Shown here: positions 35,024-43,799 of the stretch, piece by piece
Position numbering within the stretch: position 1 is the stretch's first letter
How the letters are laid out: every line of letters begins with the position of its first letter
Source: Ignavibacteria bacterium
GTDB taxonomy: Bacteria > Bacteroidota > Ignavibacteria > Ignavibacteriales > Melioribacteraceae
Assembly: GCA_009773205.1 (NCBI GenBank)
Contig: WPAE01000030.1
Coordinates: forward strand, 1 to 64,000
Reading direction: 5' to 3'
DNA length: 64,000 nt
The notes under the pieces: model-generated
Database searches by the model: none
The model's input: the letters and a program-made list of their open reading frames with translations, nothing else
What the model was told of the DNA's origin: nothing
Made by a program: the position numbers and the translations under genes

Positions 35024-36151
35024 ATGAACAAGAATTTTATTTTAGCATTAGTTGGTATAGGCATTGGCGGGATAGGATTTGGTTTAATTACTCCTGTTAC
35101 CGTTGTTTTGCTCGAACAAAATAACGCACCAAGCTGGATAACCGGAACTTCGGCAATGATTGGTTACTTGAGCGTTGTTTTGTTTTCTGGTATTGCCGGA
35201 AGGCTGATTGATAAATACAACATAAGAACAGCATTGTTATATGGTTTATCAATTTGGATGATAGGCGCGCTTCTTCATGTGTTTTGGTATGTTTATCCCC
35301 TTTTGTATGTAATAAAATTTTTTATGGGAATTGGCGGAACATTTGTTTTTGTTGCCACCGAAGTAGTAATAAATAATTATAGTAATGATTCAAACCGCGG
35401 TAAAAATATTGGTCTTTACGTTGTTCTTCTTTCGATTGGAATTGCCATGGGAACTTTATTGATTTGGACAATTAAGTTTGGAAGCTGGGTCCCTTTTGTA
35501 ATAGGCGCAGCTATTATGCTTATTGTTCTAATAATACAATATATTTTGTTCGAACCGATTACAACTGATACCAACAAGACAACTCCGGTTAAACTTTCTA
35601 TAAAACAAATACCGTTAATTGGTTTAGCAGCTTCGTTAGTTTACGGACTTTTTGAAGCGTCCGTAATTGTAGCACTTCCAATTTACGGATTGCGCAATGG
35701 CTTTAGCAGCAACGATGTTTCGTTCTTTCTCGCTTCATTTGTAATTGGCGGCATCATTCTAGGCTATCTAATCAGCGCTTTCTCAGATAATGTTTCTAAA
35801 TTCAACTTGTTATTGTTTATTGCACTTAAGCTAGGAATGTTTTTGCTCTTGCCGATTGTAAACGCAAACTTTTATTTCTTGCTCGCCGTTTTTTTCTTGA
35901 TTGGCGGAATTGTACCGGCTTTTTATACTGTTGGATTAAACTACACTATCGAAAAAGTTGATAAAATTTATGTTGCCCAGGCAAACGGGCACTACATAAT
36001 GATGTATGGAATTGGCACCATTGCTGGTCCATTAATTGGTGCAGGACTAATTGAACTTGATAAAGAAAACGGGTATTGGATTTTTTCTGCGCTGCTCTGT
36101 TTTTGCTTTGCTGCGGTATTTCAAATTTTAAAAAGAATTCGTTCGCTGTAA
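35024..36151 (+). CDS. Major facilitator superfamily transporter
   Basis: The 375-residue protein has about twelve hydrophobic helices. Between helices 2 and 3 is AGRLIDKYNIRTALLYG, the MFS loop motif (G-x-L-x-D-R-x-G relative). Helix 4-5 has GIGGTFVFVATEVVINNY, and a central loop FEPITTDTNKTTP separates the two six-helix halves. Substrate is unknown; the first half resembles drug/sugar exporters. It stands alone, 49 bp before the histidine kinase, so read-through is possible. Confidence 0.82.
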   Translation: MNKNFILALVGIGIGGIGFGLITPVTVVLLEQNNAPSWITGTSAMIGYLSVVLFSGIAGRLIDKYNIRTALLYGLSIWMIGALLHVFWYVYPLLYVIKFFMGIGGTFVFVATEVVINNYSNDSNRGKNIGLYVVLLSIGIAMGTLLIWTIKFGSWVPFVIGAAIMLIVLIIQYILFEPITTDTNKTTPVKLSIKQIPLIGLAASLVYGLFEASVIVALPIYGLRNGFSSNDVSFFLASFVIGGIILGYLISAFSDNVSKFNLLLFIALKLGMFLLLPIVNANFYFLLAVFFLIGGIVPAFYTVGLNYTIEKVDKIYVAQANGHYIMMYGIGTIAGPLIGAGLIELDKENGYWIFSALLCFCFAAVFQILKRIRSL

Positions 36152-36200
36152 TATCAACCGAATTTATTATCTTCGTCCCAAAATATCAGCCAATTTTCAG

Positions 36201-38162
36201 ATGAAGCCCAAAAACGCTAAGAAAAACAAAGAATCCGCATCCAGAATTGCCTCAAAAGGAAACACAAAATCTAAGAAAGAGATTATTGAAGTGGGCGATA
36301 TTTTTGCTGCTGCAACGCCAATTTTGATTACAGATTCCGTTCAAAACTTTATAAAAGCAAATAAACCTTTAGCAGATATTTTTGACACAAAACCCAACAA
36401 GCTAACTTACAATTTTCTTAATGAGGAAATCTTTTTTGCTTCTAACAACAAAAAAATTGCGTTTGAGGAATTGCCTTTTATACGTGCGGCTAAAGAAAAA
36501 ACAAACATTACAAATTTTGAGATTAAGATTACCGACCAGCATGGCGTCCAAAAATGGTTCCTTATAAATTCTTTCGTTTCTAAAAAAACCAAAGAGATTT
36601 TTGTATATAGTTTTTTTGTGGAAGTAACACGCCAAAAAGAAATTCAAAACATATATAACGAGACAATCAGTTCGATAACGACCGTGCTTTATTCAACCAG
36701 TCCGGATGGAACAAATTATAATTTTGTTTCGGAAGCTGTCCGTTCAGTGTTCGGCTATTCACCAGAGGACGTTTACAAATACAAGAATAAAATACTTCGA
36801 TCTATTGTTCCGGCTTACTTCAAAGATTTCAAAAACTTTATTCATACTCTTAAACAAGGTAAAGAAGCCGCCGTAGAATATAAATTGCGGGACCGCTTTG
36901 GAAAAGAACATTGGGTCCGCCATACAGGCACGCCTATTTTTAAGAATGGTGAAGTAAGCAGAGTAGTTGGAATTATTCAAGACATTACCGAAGAAAAAAA
37001 CACACAGCTAAAACTAACTAACTCCGAAGAACGGTTTAGAATGTTAATTGATACTGCTGATGATTTAATTTTTATTCTTAACGGCTTCGGCTACTTTAGC
37101 ATGGTAAATAAAAGCGGCGCCACAACTTTGGGTTATATGCCGGAAGAAATGATAGGCAGGCACTTTCTTGAGTTTGTTGATAAAGATGAGGAAAAGAAAG
37201 TTGCCGAAGCATTTACGAAAATTTTGGAATCGAGCGGAATAACAATTTTTGAAGTTAATATTCTGGACCGTTTTGATAAACCCGTGCTATTCGAAATACA
37301 CGCGCGCCCTGTTTTAGCAGATGGTATTGTTAGCGGTATGTTGAGTATTGGAAGAAACATAACGCGCAGAAAAAGCGATGAGCAAAAAATAAAAGAGCTT
37401 AACGCTAAACTAATTGAAGCCAACAGAATTATTTCTATAGAAAGAGAACGCGCCCGCCACAAAATTACTGTGCTCGAAGAATTAAATAAACTAAAGAGCG
37501 AATTCATTTCCAATGTATCTCACGAGCTGCGCACGCCGCTGGCCTCGATAGTTGGCTTTGCCGAAACAATTTATTTCGATCTTGATCTTTCGAAAGACAC
37601 TCTTAAAGAATTTAGCAGCATTATTCTTACCGAAGGAAGGAGACTTGCTAAATTAATTAACGACCTGCTCGATTTCTCGAAATTAGAATCTGGCGAAGAA
37701 GAATTACAGAAAGATAATATTGATATTACAGAAGTCTTAGAAAAAGTACTTTTGAGTTTCGAACAAAATATCAAAGACAAAAATCTTATTCTATCCAAAG
37801 AGTTTTTAAACCGCGAAATAATAATAAATGCGGACCGCGAACGACTAAAAAAGGTTTTTTCAAACATACTATCCAACGCAATAAAGTTTACAAATTCAGG
37901 CGGAAGAATTTCAGTGTTTATTCACGATTTCGGCAAAGAAATTGAAGTTGCAATTTCCGATACGGGAATTGGGATACCGGAAAAAGATTTACCAAACTTG
38001 TTTCAAAAATTTGGAAAAGTTACGCGTCCAGGCGCGCTATTAACCGGCGCCGGCTTTGGATTAGTCAGCACAAAACAAATAATTGATCTTCATAAAGGTT
38101 TTATAAAAGTACGTTCTGAGGAAGACAAAGGAACAACATTTATCATTCGTTTACCTCGTTAG
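36201..38162 (+). CDS. PAS-domain sensor histidine kinase
   Basis: The 653-residue cytoplasmic kinase has no clear membrane segment. A basic N-terminus precedes a degenerate PAS-like stretch, then PAS domain 1 (about 150-270, ending VVGIIQDITEEK) and PAS domain 2 (about 275-395, ending MLSIGRNITRRK). A coiled coil leads to the H-box SNVSHELRTPL (histidine near 441), the N-box NILSNAIKF, and G-boxes DTGIGIP and GFGLVSTKQ. All catalytic motifs are present. A 139-bp spacer with inverted repeats (GCGAACAC 38209-38216 and GTGTTCGC 38231-38238) separates it from the NtrC-type regulator, its likely partner. Confidence 0.9.
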   Translation: MKPKNAKKNKESASRIASKGNTKSKKEIIEVGDIFAAATPILITDSVQNFIKANKPLADIFDTKPNKLTYNFLNEEIFFASNNKKIAFEELPFIRAAKEKTNITNFEIKITDQHGVQKWFLINSFVSKKTKEIFVYSFFVEVTRQKEIQNIYNETISSITTVLYSTSPDGTNYNFVSEAVRSVFGYSPEDVYKYKNKILRSIVPAYFKDFKNFIHTLKQGKEAAVEYKLRDRFGKEHWVRHTGTPIFKNGEVSRVVGIIQDITEEKNTQLKLTNSEERFRMLIDTADDLIFILNGFGYFSMVNKSGATTLGYMPEEMIGRHFLEFVDKDEEKKVAEAFTKILESSGITIFEVNILDRFDKPVLFEIHARPVLADGIVSGMLSIGRNITRRKSDEQKIKELNAKLIEANRIISIERERARHKITVLEELNKLKSEFISNVSHELRTPLASIVGFAETIYFDLDLSKDTLKEFSSIILTEGRRLAKLINDLLDFSKLESGEEELQKDNIDITEVLEKVLLSFEQNIKDKNLILSKEFLNREIIINADRERLKKVFSNILSNAIKFTNSGGRISVFIHDFGKEIEVAISDTGIGIPEKDLPNLFQKFGKVTRPGALLTGAGFGLVSTKQIIDLHKGFIKVRSEEDKGTTFIIRLPR

Positions 38163-38301
38163 AAAGCCCCGCTGCGCTCAGCGGAGTAGAAATAATATTC
38201 ATTATTTTGCGAACACTTGGTTAATGCCGCGTGTTCGCCATCCTGTTAGAAGGACGAAGGTCTTATAACGGGGTTTACCAAAGTAATAACAGCCGAGAGA
38301 T

Positions 38302-39684
38302 ATGGAAAAATTAATTTTTATTGTTGACGACGAAGAGTCAATTCTTAAAATGCTTTCCCACTGGGTAAAAAACCAATGGGGTTATAATGTAAAAACATTT
38401 ACCAACGGAAATGATATGCTCGGCGCTATATCTGAAAACCCGGATTTGGTGCTGCTGGATATTATGCTGCCCGATATTAATGGAAACGAAGTTCTTGGAA
38501 AAATAAAACAACGAATTCCGCGTCTTCCTGTTATTATGCTCTCTGCACAAGGAAGCGTTGAGGTTGCTTTAGAATCTGTTCGCTTAGGCGCATTCGATTA
38601 TTTTCCGAAACCTGTAGATAAGAACCGGCTTGAACCAGCAATAAGAAACGCAATCAAAAGTTATGATCTCGAAAGAGAAGTAGAAAAACTAAAAGAGAAT
38701 CTCCAAAAAGAACACAGTTTCGAGAATATTATTTCTGCAGATAAAAAAATGCAAGAAGCTTTTAGGATGATCTCAAAAGTTCTTGATAACGATATTACAG
38801 TTTTGATTACAGGCGAAAGTGGAACCGGAAAAGAACTTGTTGCACGCGCAATTCATTACAGCGGAAAGCGTAAAGCCGCTCCTTTTGTTGTTGTTAACTG
38901 CGCTTCAATACCAAGAGAACTTCTAGAAAGCGAATTGTTTGGACATGAAAAAGGTTCTTTCACCGGCGCACATCAAAGAAAAATTGGAAAGTTTGAGCTT
39001 GCCAAAAGCGGTTCACTTTTTTTAGATGAAATCGGCGAAATGGAAATGTCGCTCCAAGCAAAAATTTTAAGAGTAATTCAGCTAAAAGAATTTGAAAGAG
39101 TTGGAGGCAACGAAGTTATTAAGACAGATGTTAGAATTATTTCTGCAACTAACAGAGATTTAAAAGCCGCGGTTGATAACAAGCATTTCCGCGAAGACTT
39201 GTATTACAGGCTAAGTTCTTTCCCTATTCATATACCGCCTTTGAGAGAACGAAAAGCTGATATAGTTGTTCTGATAAATCACTTTGTAAAAGCATTCAAC
39301 GAAAAACTTGGCAGGAATATTAAAGGCGTTACAAAATCCGCACTCAAATATTTATATGATTATGATTGGCCTGGCAACGTACGCGAATTAGAAAATTTAT
39401 TGGAAAGATGTATAATCTTAACCGATGCCGAAACTATTGATACAGATATACTTCCTCAGACAATTACAAATCAGATTGGCTCTGCTAACTTTAACGGAAG
39501 CGGAGTTTTGTTTGGCGATGAATCCCCGGTAATTCCTTTTGAAAAACTTAAAGAGGAAGCAATTAGACACTCTCTTAAACTTACCGGCGGAAACATTGTT
39601 GAAGCTGCTCGAAAGCTGAGAATTGGAAGAGCAACTCTTTACAGATTGATGGAAAAGTATAAAATAGATTCTTCTAAAAACTGA
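38302..39684 (+). CDS. NtrC-family sigma-54-dependent response regulator
   Basis: The 460-residue protein has a receiver domain (about 1-120; phospho-aspartate in LVLLDIMLP), an AAA+ domain (about 140-375; Walker A GESGTGKE, the sigma-54 contact loop GSFTGA, Walker B in LFLDEIGEM) and a Fis-type helix-turn-helix at the end (GGNIVEAARKLRIGRATLYRLM). It activates sigma-54 promoters when phosphorylated, probably by the PAS kinase just upstream. No convincing GG-N10-GC promoter was noticed in the window. The STAS gene follows 13 bp after its stop. Confidence 0.93.
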   Translation: MEKLIFIVDDEESILKMLSHWVKNQWGYNVKTFTNGNDMLGAISENPDLVLLDIMLPDINGNEVLGKIKQRIPRLPVIMLSAQGSVEVALESVRLGAFDYFPKPVDKNRLEPAIRNAIKSYDLEREVEKLKENLQKEHSFENIISADKKMQEAFRMISKVLDNDITVLITGESGTGKELVARAIHYSGKRKAAPFVVVNCASIPRELLESELFGHEKGSFTGAHQRKIGKFELAKSGSLFLDEIGEMEMSLQAKILRVIQLKEFERVGGNEVIKTDVRIISATNRDLKAAVDNKHFREDLYYRLSSFPIHIPPLRERKADIVVLINHFVKAFNEKLGRNIKGVTKSALKYLYDYDWPGNVRELENLLERCIILTDAETIDTDILPQTITNQIGSANFNGSGVLFGDESPVIPFEKLKEEAIRHSLKLTGGNIVEAARKLRIGRATLYRLMEKYKIDSSKN

Positions 39685-39697
39685 GTTTGATAAACTA

Positions 39698-40051
39698 ATG
39701 GAATCCAAAATGGGCATAATTGAAGAAGTAATTGATGATGTTTTGGTTGAGATTATAAATCTCGATCGTGCGACGATTAGCGAAGCAGAGGACTTGAAAG
39801 TTAAAATTAACTCCAAGATAAATGCCGGCTTTACAAAAATTATTGTGGATTTATCCGCTGTTGAATTTTTAGACTCAACATTCTTAGGTGTTATTGTTGG
39901 AACTCTTAAAAAAGTAGTTAAACAAGGCGGAGACCTTAAGCTTGTCGGTTTCAAACCCCCTGTACGATCAATGTTTGAGCTTACTCGTTTATTCCGCGTA
40001 TTTGAAACTTATTCGGAATTACAAGAAGCAATCAGAAGTTTTCATAAATGA
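39698..40051 (+). CDS. STAS-domain anti-sigma factor antagonist
   Basis: The 117-residue single STAS domain has the acceptor serine in VEFLDSTFLGVIVG. It is a close relative of the STAS protein at 33155-33520 (both have DSTFLG and a KPPVR/KEMPS loop before the last helix). It follows the NtrC gene by 13 bp and precedes a REC-PP2C gene, so it is probably the substrate of that phosphatase in partner switching. The matching anti-sigma kinase is not in the window. Confidence 0.88.
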   Translation: MESKMGIIEEVIDDVLVEIINLDRATISEAEDLKVKINSKINAGFTKIIVDLSAVEFLDSTFLGVIVGTLKKVVKQGGDLKLVGFKPPVRSMFELTRLFRVFETYSELQEAIRSFHK

Positions 40052-40205
40052 GCCGAACCTAACCCGCCCGCCGTTTTATGAAGGGTTGGGCGGGTAAGTC
40101 GAAAACAATGTTTTTTTATCAATGATCATTGCTTTTTAGAGTAGGCTCATAAATAGAAATTAGAATGACAGTTCGAGAATCTGTTCTCGAAAACCGGAGA
40201 TTAAA

Positions 40206-41345
40206 GTGGCAGAAAGGAAAGCAGCAAACAGAATACTTCTTGTAGAAGACGAATTCAACATTGCTAAATTATTTCAGTATAATCTATCTAAAGCTGGTTA
40301 CGAAGTTACACACGCGCCCAACGGCAGAGAAGGATATGAAACGGCAGAAAAAATTTTACCGGACTTAATTATAAGCGATATTATGATGCCCGAAGTTGAT
40401 GGGTTTGAGTTTCGTAAGAAATTGCTTGCAAATCCAGAGCTTAAGAAAATTCCTTTTGTATTCTTAACTGCAAAAGGGGAAGAAGACGATATTCTTCAAG
40501 GTTATGATTTAGAGATCGAAGATTATATCATCAAAACTTCCAGCCCAAAAGTAGTAATTGCTAAAGTTTCGGCTATTCTAAAAACTCTTGAAAAAGAAAG
40601 AACTAAAATTGTTGATGAAGTACAAAAAGCCGCAGATTCTATGGGAGTTAAAGTTGTTCCGGATGAATTTCCAAAATTCGACGGCTACGAAATTTCGCAC
40701 TGGCATCAGCCTCACAAAAATGTTCCCGGAGGAGATTTTATAGATTATATAAAAGTGGATGACGATAATCTTGTTGTTGTGCTTGGCGATACAATGGGCA
40801 AAAGATGGGGCGCTTGGTATTTTGCTGTAGCTTATGCCGGATATGTTCGCAGCGCAACGCGGTTTGTTTTAGAATCTGCCAACGTGTATAAACCAAGCGA
40901 TATACTCCACAAAGTAAACGAATCTATCTTCAAAGATGAACGAATCGCTGAAGTTTTTATTACTCTTTCCATTATTATTATTAACAAAAAGAATAATATT
41001 GTTAAATACTCCGGTGCAGGAGATCTGCCTCTTTTTTTCAAATCGAGCAACGGAGTGCAAAGTTTTGTATCAAAAGGATTGCTTCTCGGCTTCAGCCATT
41101 CCGGCGAGTATGAAGACCATGAACTTCAACTTGAAAGCCTGAGCGAACTTTTTTTGGTTACAGATGGAATTACTGAGGCAAGAAACTCTGCCGGAGAAAT
41201 GTACAAAGAGGAGGGGTTTATAGAATTTCTTGGCGCGCTGGATTCTTCAACAGACAGCTTGGAGCAAATCAAGACTGAAATGTACAACTACACCTCTGGC
41301 GAGTTCGATGACGATGTTAGTTTAGTAAGAATAAAGATGCTCTAA
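40206..41345 (+). CDS. Receiver / PP2C (SpoIIE-RsbU type) phosphatase
   Basis: The 379-residue protein starts with GTG at 40206 (CGGAG upstream). The receiver domain (about 8-125) has the acidic pair VEDE, phospho-aspartate in IISDIMMP and a lysine-type YIIKTSS end. The PP2C domain (about 160-375) has metal aspartates in VPGGDFIDY, VVLGDTMGK, LFLVTDGITEA and FDDDVSLVRI. It would dephosphorylate a STAS protein, probably the one 154 bp upstream, when its receiver is phosphorylated. It is the output end of this signalling cluster. Confidence 0.92.
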   Translation: MAERKAANRILLVEDEFNIAKLFQYNLSKAGYEVTHAPNGREGYETAEKILPDLIISDIMMPEVDGFEFRKKLLANPELKKIPFVFLTAKGEEDDILQGYDLEIEDYIIKTSSPKVVIAKVSAILKTLEKERTKIVDEVQKAADSMGVKVVPDEFPKFDGYEISHWHQPHKNVPGGDFIDYIKVDDDNLVVVLGDTMGKRWGAWYFAVAYAGYVRSATRFVLESANVYKPSDILHKVNESIFKDERIAEVFITLSIIIINKKNNIVKYSGAGDLPLFFKSSNGVQSFVSKGLLLGFSHSGEYEDHELQLESLSELFLVTDGITEARNSAGEMYKEEGFIEFLGALDSSTDSLEQIKTEMYNYTSGEFDDDVSLVRIKML

Positions 41346-41549
41346 ATCTTTAACTAGCTTTGTTCCCCCTTCTGCCAGAAAAATTACAGCTAAAGGTAAT
41401 TTACGTTACTTATTAGAAAAATTTTCTTTTGCAAATAGTGCGAATTCAATCGTTTTTCGAATTTTTGAGTTATCAAATGTGATTTAACCTCTATTCCATT
41501 TTGTCTGCTTTGTCCAAAATGCCTAACTTTAACCCAACGATTCTCTATA

Positions 41550-41876
41550 ATGCTTATAACAATTGTGAAAATTAAAATTTTAATATATTGTCTTGGTTTG
41601 TTGACTGCCGGTTTTGTAATTGCAGCTCACGGTTCAAATAATGCCACCGGAAAAATTTACTCTAGACAAACTATTGTTAAAGATTCCACTGTTGAGATAT
41701 TTATTAGCGAGAACCCAGCAACTAATCAAGCTGGCGGTAAAACAAATTACGCCCTTATCTTTTCTGGTTTCCAGTCATCATTTCTCTCACTCGATTTTCA
41801 AATTGAGCCTATTGTAGCTTATTACGAAAATCTGTTCAGAACCAATAGAAGGTTCGCTGCCAACTTAAAAACATAG
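41550..41876 (+). CDS. Small secreted protein, unknown
   Basis: The 108-residue product has a hydrophobic N-terminus (IKILIYCLGLLTAGFVIAAHG) that fits a signal peptide, then a polar region of about 80 residues with no motif I recognise; it ends YENLFRTNRRFAANLKT. No good ribosome site precedes the ATG; a GTG five codons later is another option. It lies 65 bp before the RlpA gene on the same strand and may belong with it. It could be a chance ORF, but the signal-like start argues for it. Confidence 0.4.
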   Translation: MLITIVKIKILIYCLGLLTAGFVIAAHGSNNATGKIYSRQTIVKDSTVEIFISENPATNQAGGKTNYALIFSGFQSSFLSLDFQIEPIVAYYENLFRTNRRFAANLKT

Positions 41877-41941
41877 CACTTCTTGTAAGTCGGCTCTCTT
41901 ATTATTCCTTTTAGCAGTTATGTTAAACTAATTTAGAGGTT

Positions 41942-42427
41942 TTGTTGCGCTACATAAAAACATTATCAATTATAAGTCTTGTTGTTGTTTCTGCGGGATT
42001 AATAAATCTTGGCGATACTCCAGCAAATATTAACCACGGCTTGACAAAAGTAAACGTAAGCAAAGATGCTGAACCGAATTTGGCACCTGTAGAACTAAGC
42101 GATATTGGAGTTATGACCGCTTCCTGGTACGGACCAAGATTTCATGGTAAAACTACTGCAAACGGAGAAATTTACAATCAGATGGCTTTAACCGCGGCAC
42201 ACAAATCTTTGCCATTTGGAACGCTGCTGCAAATCACAAATCCGCGAAACGGAAAGTCTGTTATTGTTAGAATTAATGACAGAGGTCCTTACATAGAAGG
42301 GCGCGAGCTCGACCTATCCAAAGGAACAGCAAAAACATTAGGGATAATACAAAAAGGGGTTGTACGGGTCAAAGTTCAGCAAGTTGTAATCAATTCCGAA
42401 AATATTCCTGTTGGTACACTTAACTAA
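41942..42427 (+). CDS. rlpA: RlpA-like double-psi beta-barrel protein
   Basis: The 161-residue protein has an N-terminal hydrophobic segment (signal peptide) and the RlpA barrel: ASWYGPRFHGKTTANGE, LPFGTLLQITNPRNGKS, and VRINDRGPYIEGRELDLSK. The histidine and aspartate of the catalytic-type pair are present. RlpA proteins are lytic transglycosylases that cut denuded peptidoglycan; there is no SPOR domain, so this short form must reach its substrate otherwise. Starts are TTG (41942 or 41945) with AGAGG upstream. Confidence 0.85.
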   Translation: MLRYIKTLSIISLVVVSAGLINLGDTPANINHGLTKVNVSKDAEPNLAPVELSDIGVMTASWYGPRFHGKTTANGEIYNQMALTAAHKSLPFGTLLQITNPRNGKSVIVRINDRGPYIEGRELDLSKGTAKTLGIIQKGVVRVKVQQVVINSENIPVGTLN

Positions 42428-42490
42428 TTATTCAAGTTAACCACTTACAATTATAAACCGTTAAAGCAGCTAAAAATCTTTACCTTTTTC

Positions 42491-42801
42491 TCATTAACTC
42501 ACGGATTAAGAGGTTGCGTGAAAATGATAAAATAGTTGGTAGGCGCAACTTTCAAGTTGCGGTTTTATCAAAGAAACGCAAGCTGACCCGCTTCGCCAAG
42601 CGGCTTAGCGCGGCGAGAGCTTGCGGTTGAAAATTGAGAATTTCGACATAACCTATTTACTCTAAATGACTTAATGCCTGTCAGCCATCTTGTTGGGCGG
42701 GCTTGTCGGCCCAAAGGGCAAACCTGCCTACCGCAGGCAGGTTTTCCTAACGGAAAATTTGGGTTAATATTAACACAGTCTCTTAATCCGTGGGTTAATG
42801 A
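42491..42801. repeat. 311-bp unit bounded by 22-bp inverted repeats
   Basis: The ends TCATTAACTCACGGATTAAG (42491-42510, match continues two bases) and the reverse complement at 42780-42801 match at all but one position. Between them lie a GCGCAACT/AGTTGCG hairpin, a larger CGCAAGCT/AGCTTGCG stem (about 42577-42626), and copy C of the dispersed repeat. No ORF is present. It may be a composite MITE or a set of nested insertions in the 764-bp gap after rlpA. Confidence 0.55.
42626..42766 (-). repeat. Dispersed intergenic repeat family, copy C
   Basis: This is the fullest copy, about 140 bp. In reverse complement it aligns with 52065-52194 and 18710-18814 and has an extra 23-bp hairpin (CCTGCCTACCGCAGGCAGG) next to GGGCAAA, which copy D also has. 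Confidence 0.85.
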
Positions 42802-42957
42802 ACCAAAAAACTAATTTATATAACCGTTTCAACGGTTTTAAGTAACCAATTATTTGACTGACAACTTGAGTAAATATAAATTTGTTCCAAAAGTAGTTTT
42901 ACCATGCATTCTACCCCGATTATAGTAATTACTTTTTCGAATAAGTTTTTGCTAAAA

Positions 42958-43091
42958 GCATCTCTAAAAATTGTCATTCTGAATCCGCTTTAGCGGATGA
43001 AGAATTTCAGCTTTGTCAATTTGAAAGAAAACGAAGATTCTTCGTCGCTCCGCTCCTCAGAATGACAAACATTTTTGGTTTTTAGAGATGC
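42958..43091. repeat. 134-bp element with 13-bp terminal inverted repeats
   Basis: The ends GCATCTCTAAAAA and TTTTTAGAGATGC match perfectly. Inside, GTCATTCTGA near the left pairs with CAGAATGAC near the right, extending the fold. The flanks contain CTAAA on both sides, a possible short target duplication. The ends resemble those of 32938-33032. Confidence 0.6.
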
Positions 43092-43191
43092 CCTAAAGCT
43101 ATTAGTGGTCAATCAAAAACGGAAATGCTTTTAAAAAGTATTTCAATAGGACCAATAAATATTTTATATTAAAAACAAAAAGCCGAGAATT

Positions 43192-43620
43192 ATGACTGTT
43201 ATTTTTTCTAAAGCATGCGAGCTGGGTCTTCAGGCAGTGCTTTTTCTTTCTACAAAAGGAGATCAAGTTTTTAACGCTACAGAGGTTTCGAGAGAATTAA
43301 AGGTGCCAAAAGAATTTATTTCCAAAGTAATGCAAATGCTTACTGTTAGCGGTATTGTTGGCTCGCGAAAAGGGAAAAAGGGTGGTTTTTATTTAGGTAA
43401 AAATCCTGTAGAGATTAAACTTATTGATATTGTTGAAGCTATAGATGGCTTAGATATTTTCAAATCTTGCGTACTTGGTTTTCCTGGCTGCTCGCACGAA
43501 ACACCTTGTCCAGTACATGATAAATGGGGAAAGTTAAGAGAAGAAGCTTATCAAATGCTAAGCGAAGAAACTTTAGAAGATTTGAAAGAGAAAACGAAAA
43601 ATAAAATAATGCTTCTTTAA
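43192..43620 (+). CDS. Rrf2-family transcriptional regulator
   Basis: The 142-residue protein has the Rrf2 winged helix (ATEVSRELKVPKEFISKVMQML, then GSRKGKKGGFYL) and three cysteines in SCVLGFPGCSHETPCPVH, arranged CX6CX5C. This matches the iron-sulfur-binding members of the family (IscR/NsrR-like), so it probably senses iron-sulfur status, NO or redox. No isc or suf genes are nearby, so its targets are unknown. It precedes a DEAD-box helicase gene by 180 bp. Confidence 0.88.
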   Translation: MTVIFSKACELGLQAVLFLSTKGDQVFNATEVSRELKVPKEFISKVMQMLTVSGIVGSRKGKKGGFYLGKNPVEIKLIDIVEAIDGLDIFKSCVLGFPGCSHETPCPVHDKWGKLREEAYQMLSEETLEDLKEKTKNKIMLL

Positions 43621-43799
43621 TGGTTTGTTCAAAAAGATGTAATGCTTAGAAGAAGATCATCAAAAAAAGATTACTTTCTGAGTTTATGGTTAAATTCACG
43701 GGTATAAAACTAGAATATTTGCAGCACATAATTCTTCACAAATTAAAATCGTATATTGGGGGTGAAATTAATTAACGTACAAACAATTAGAAGTATCTC

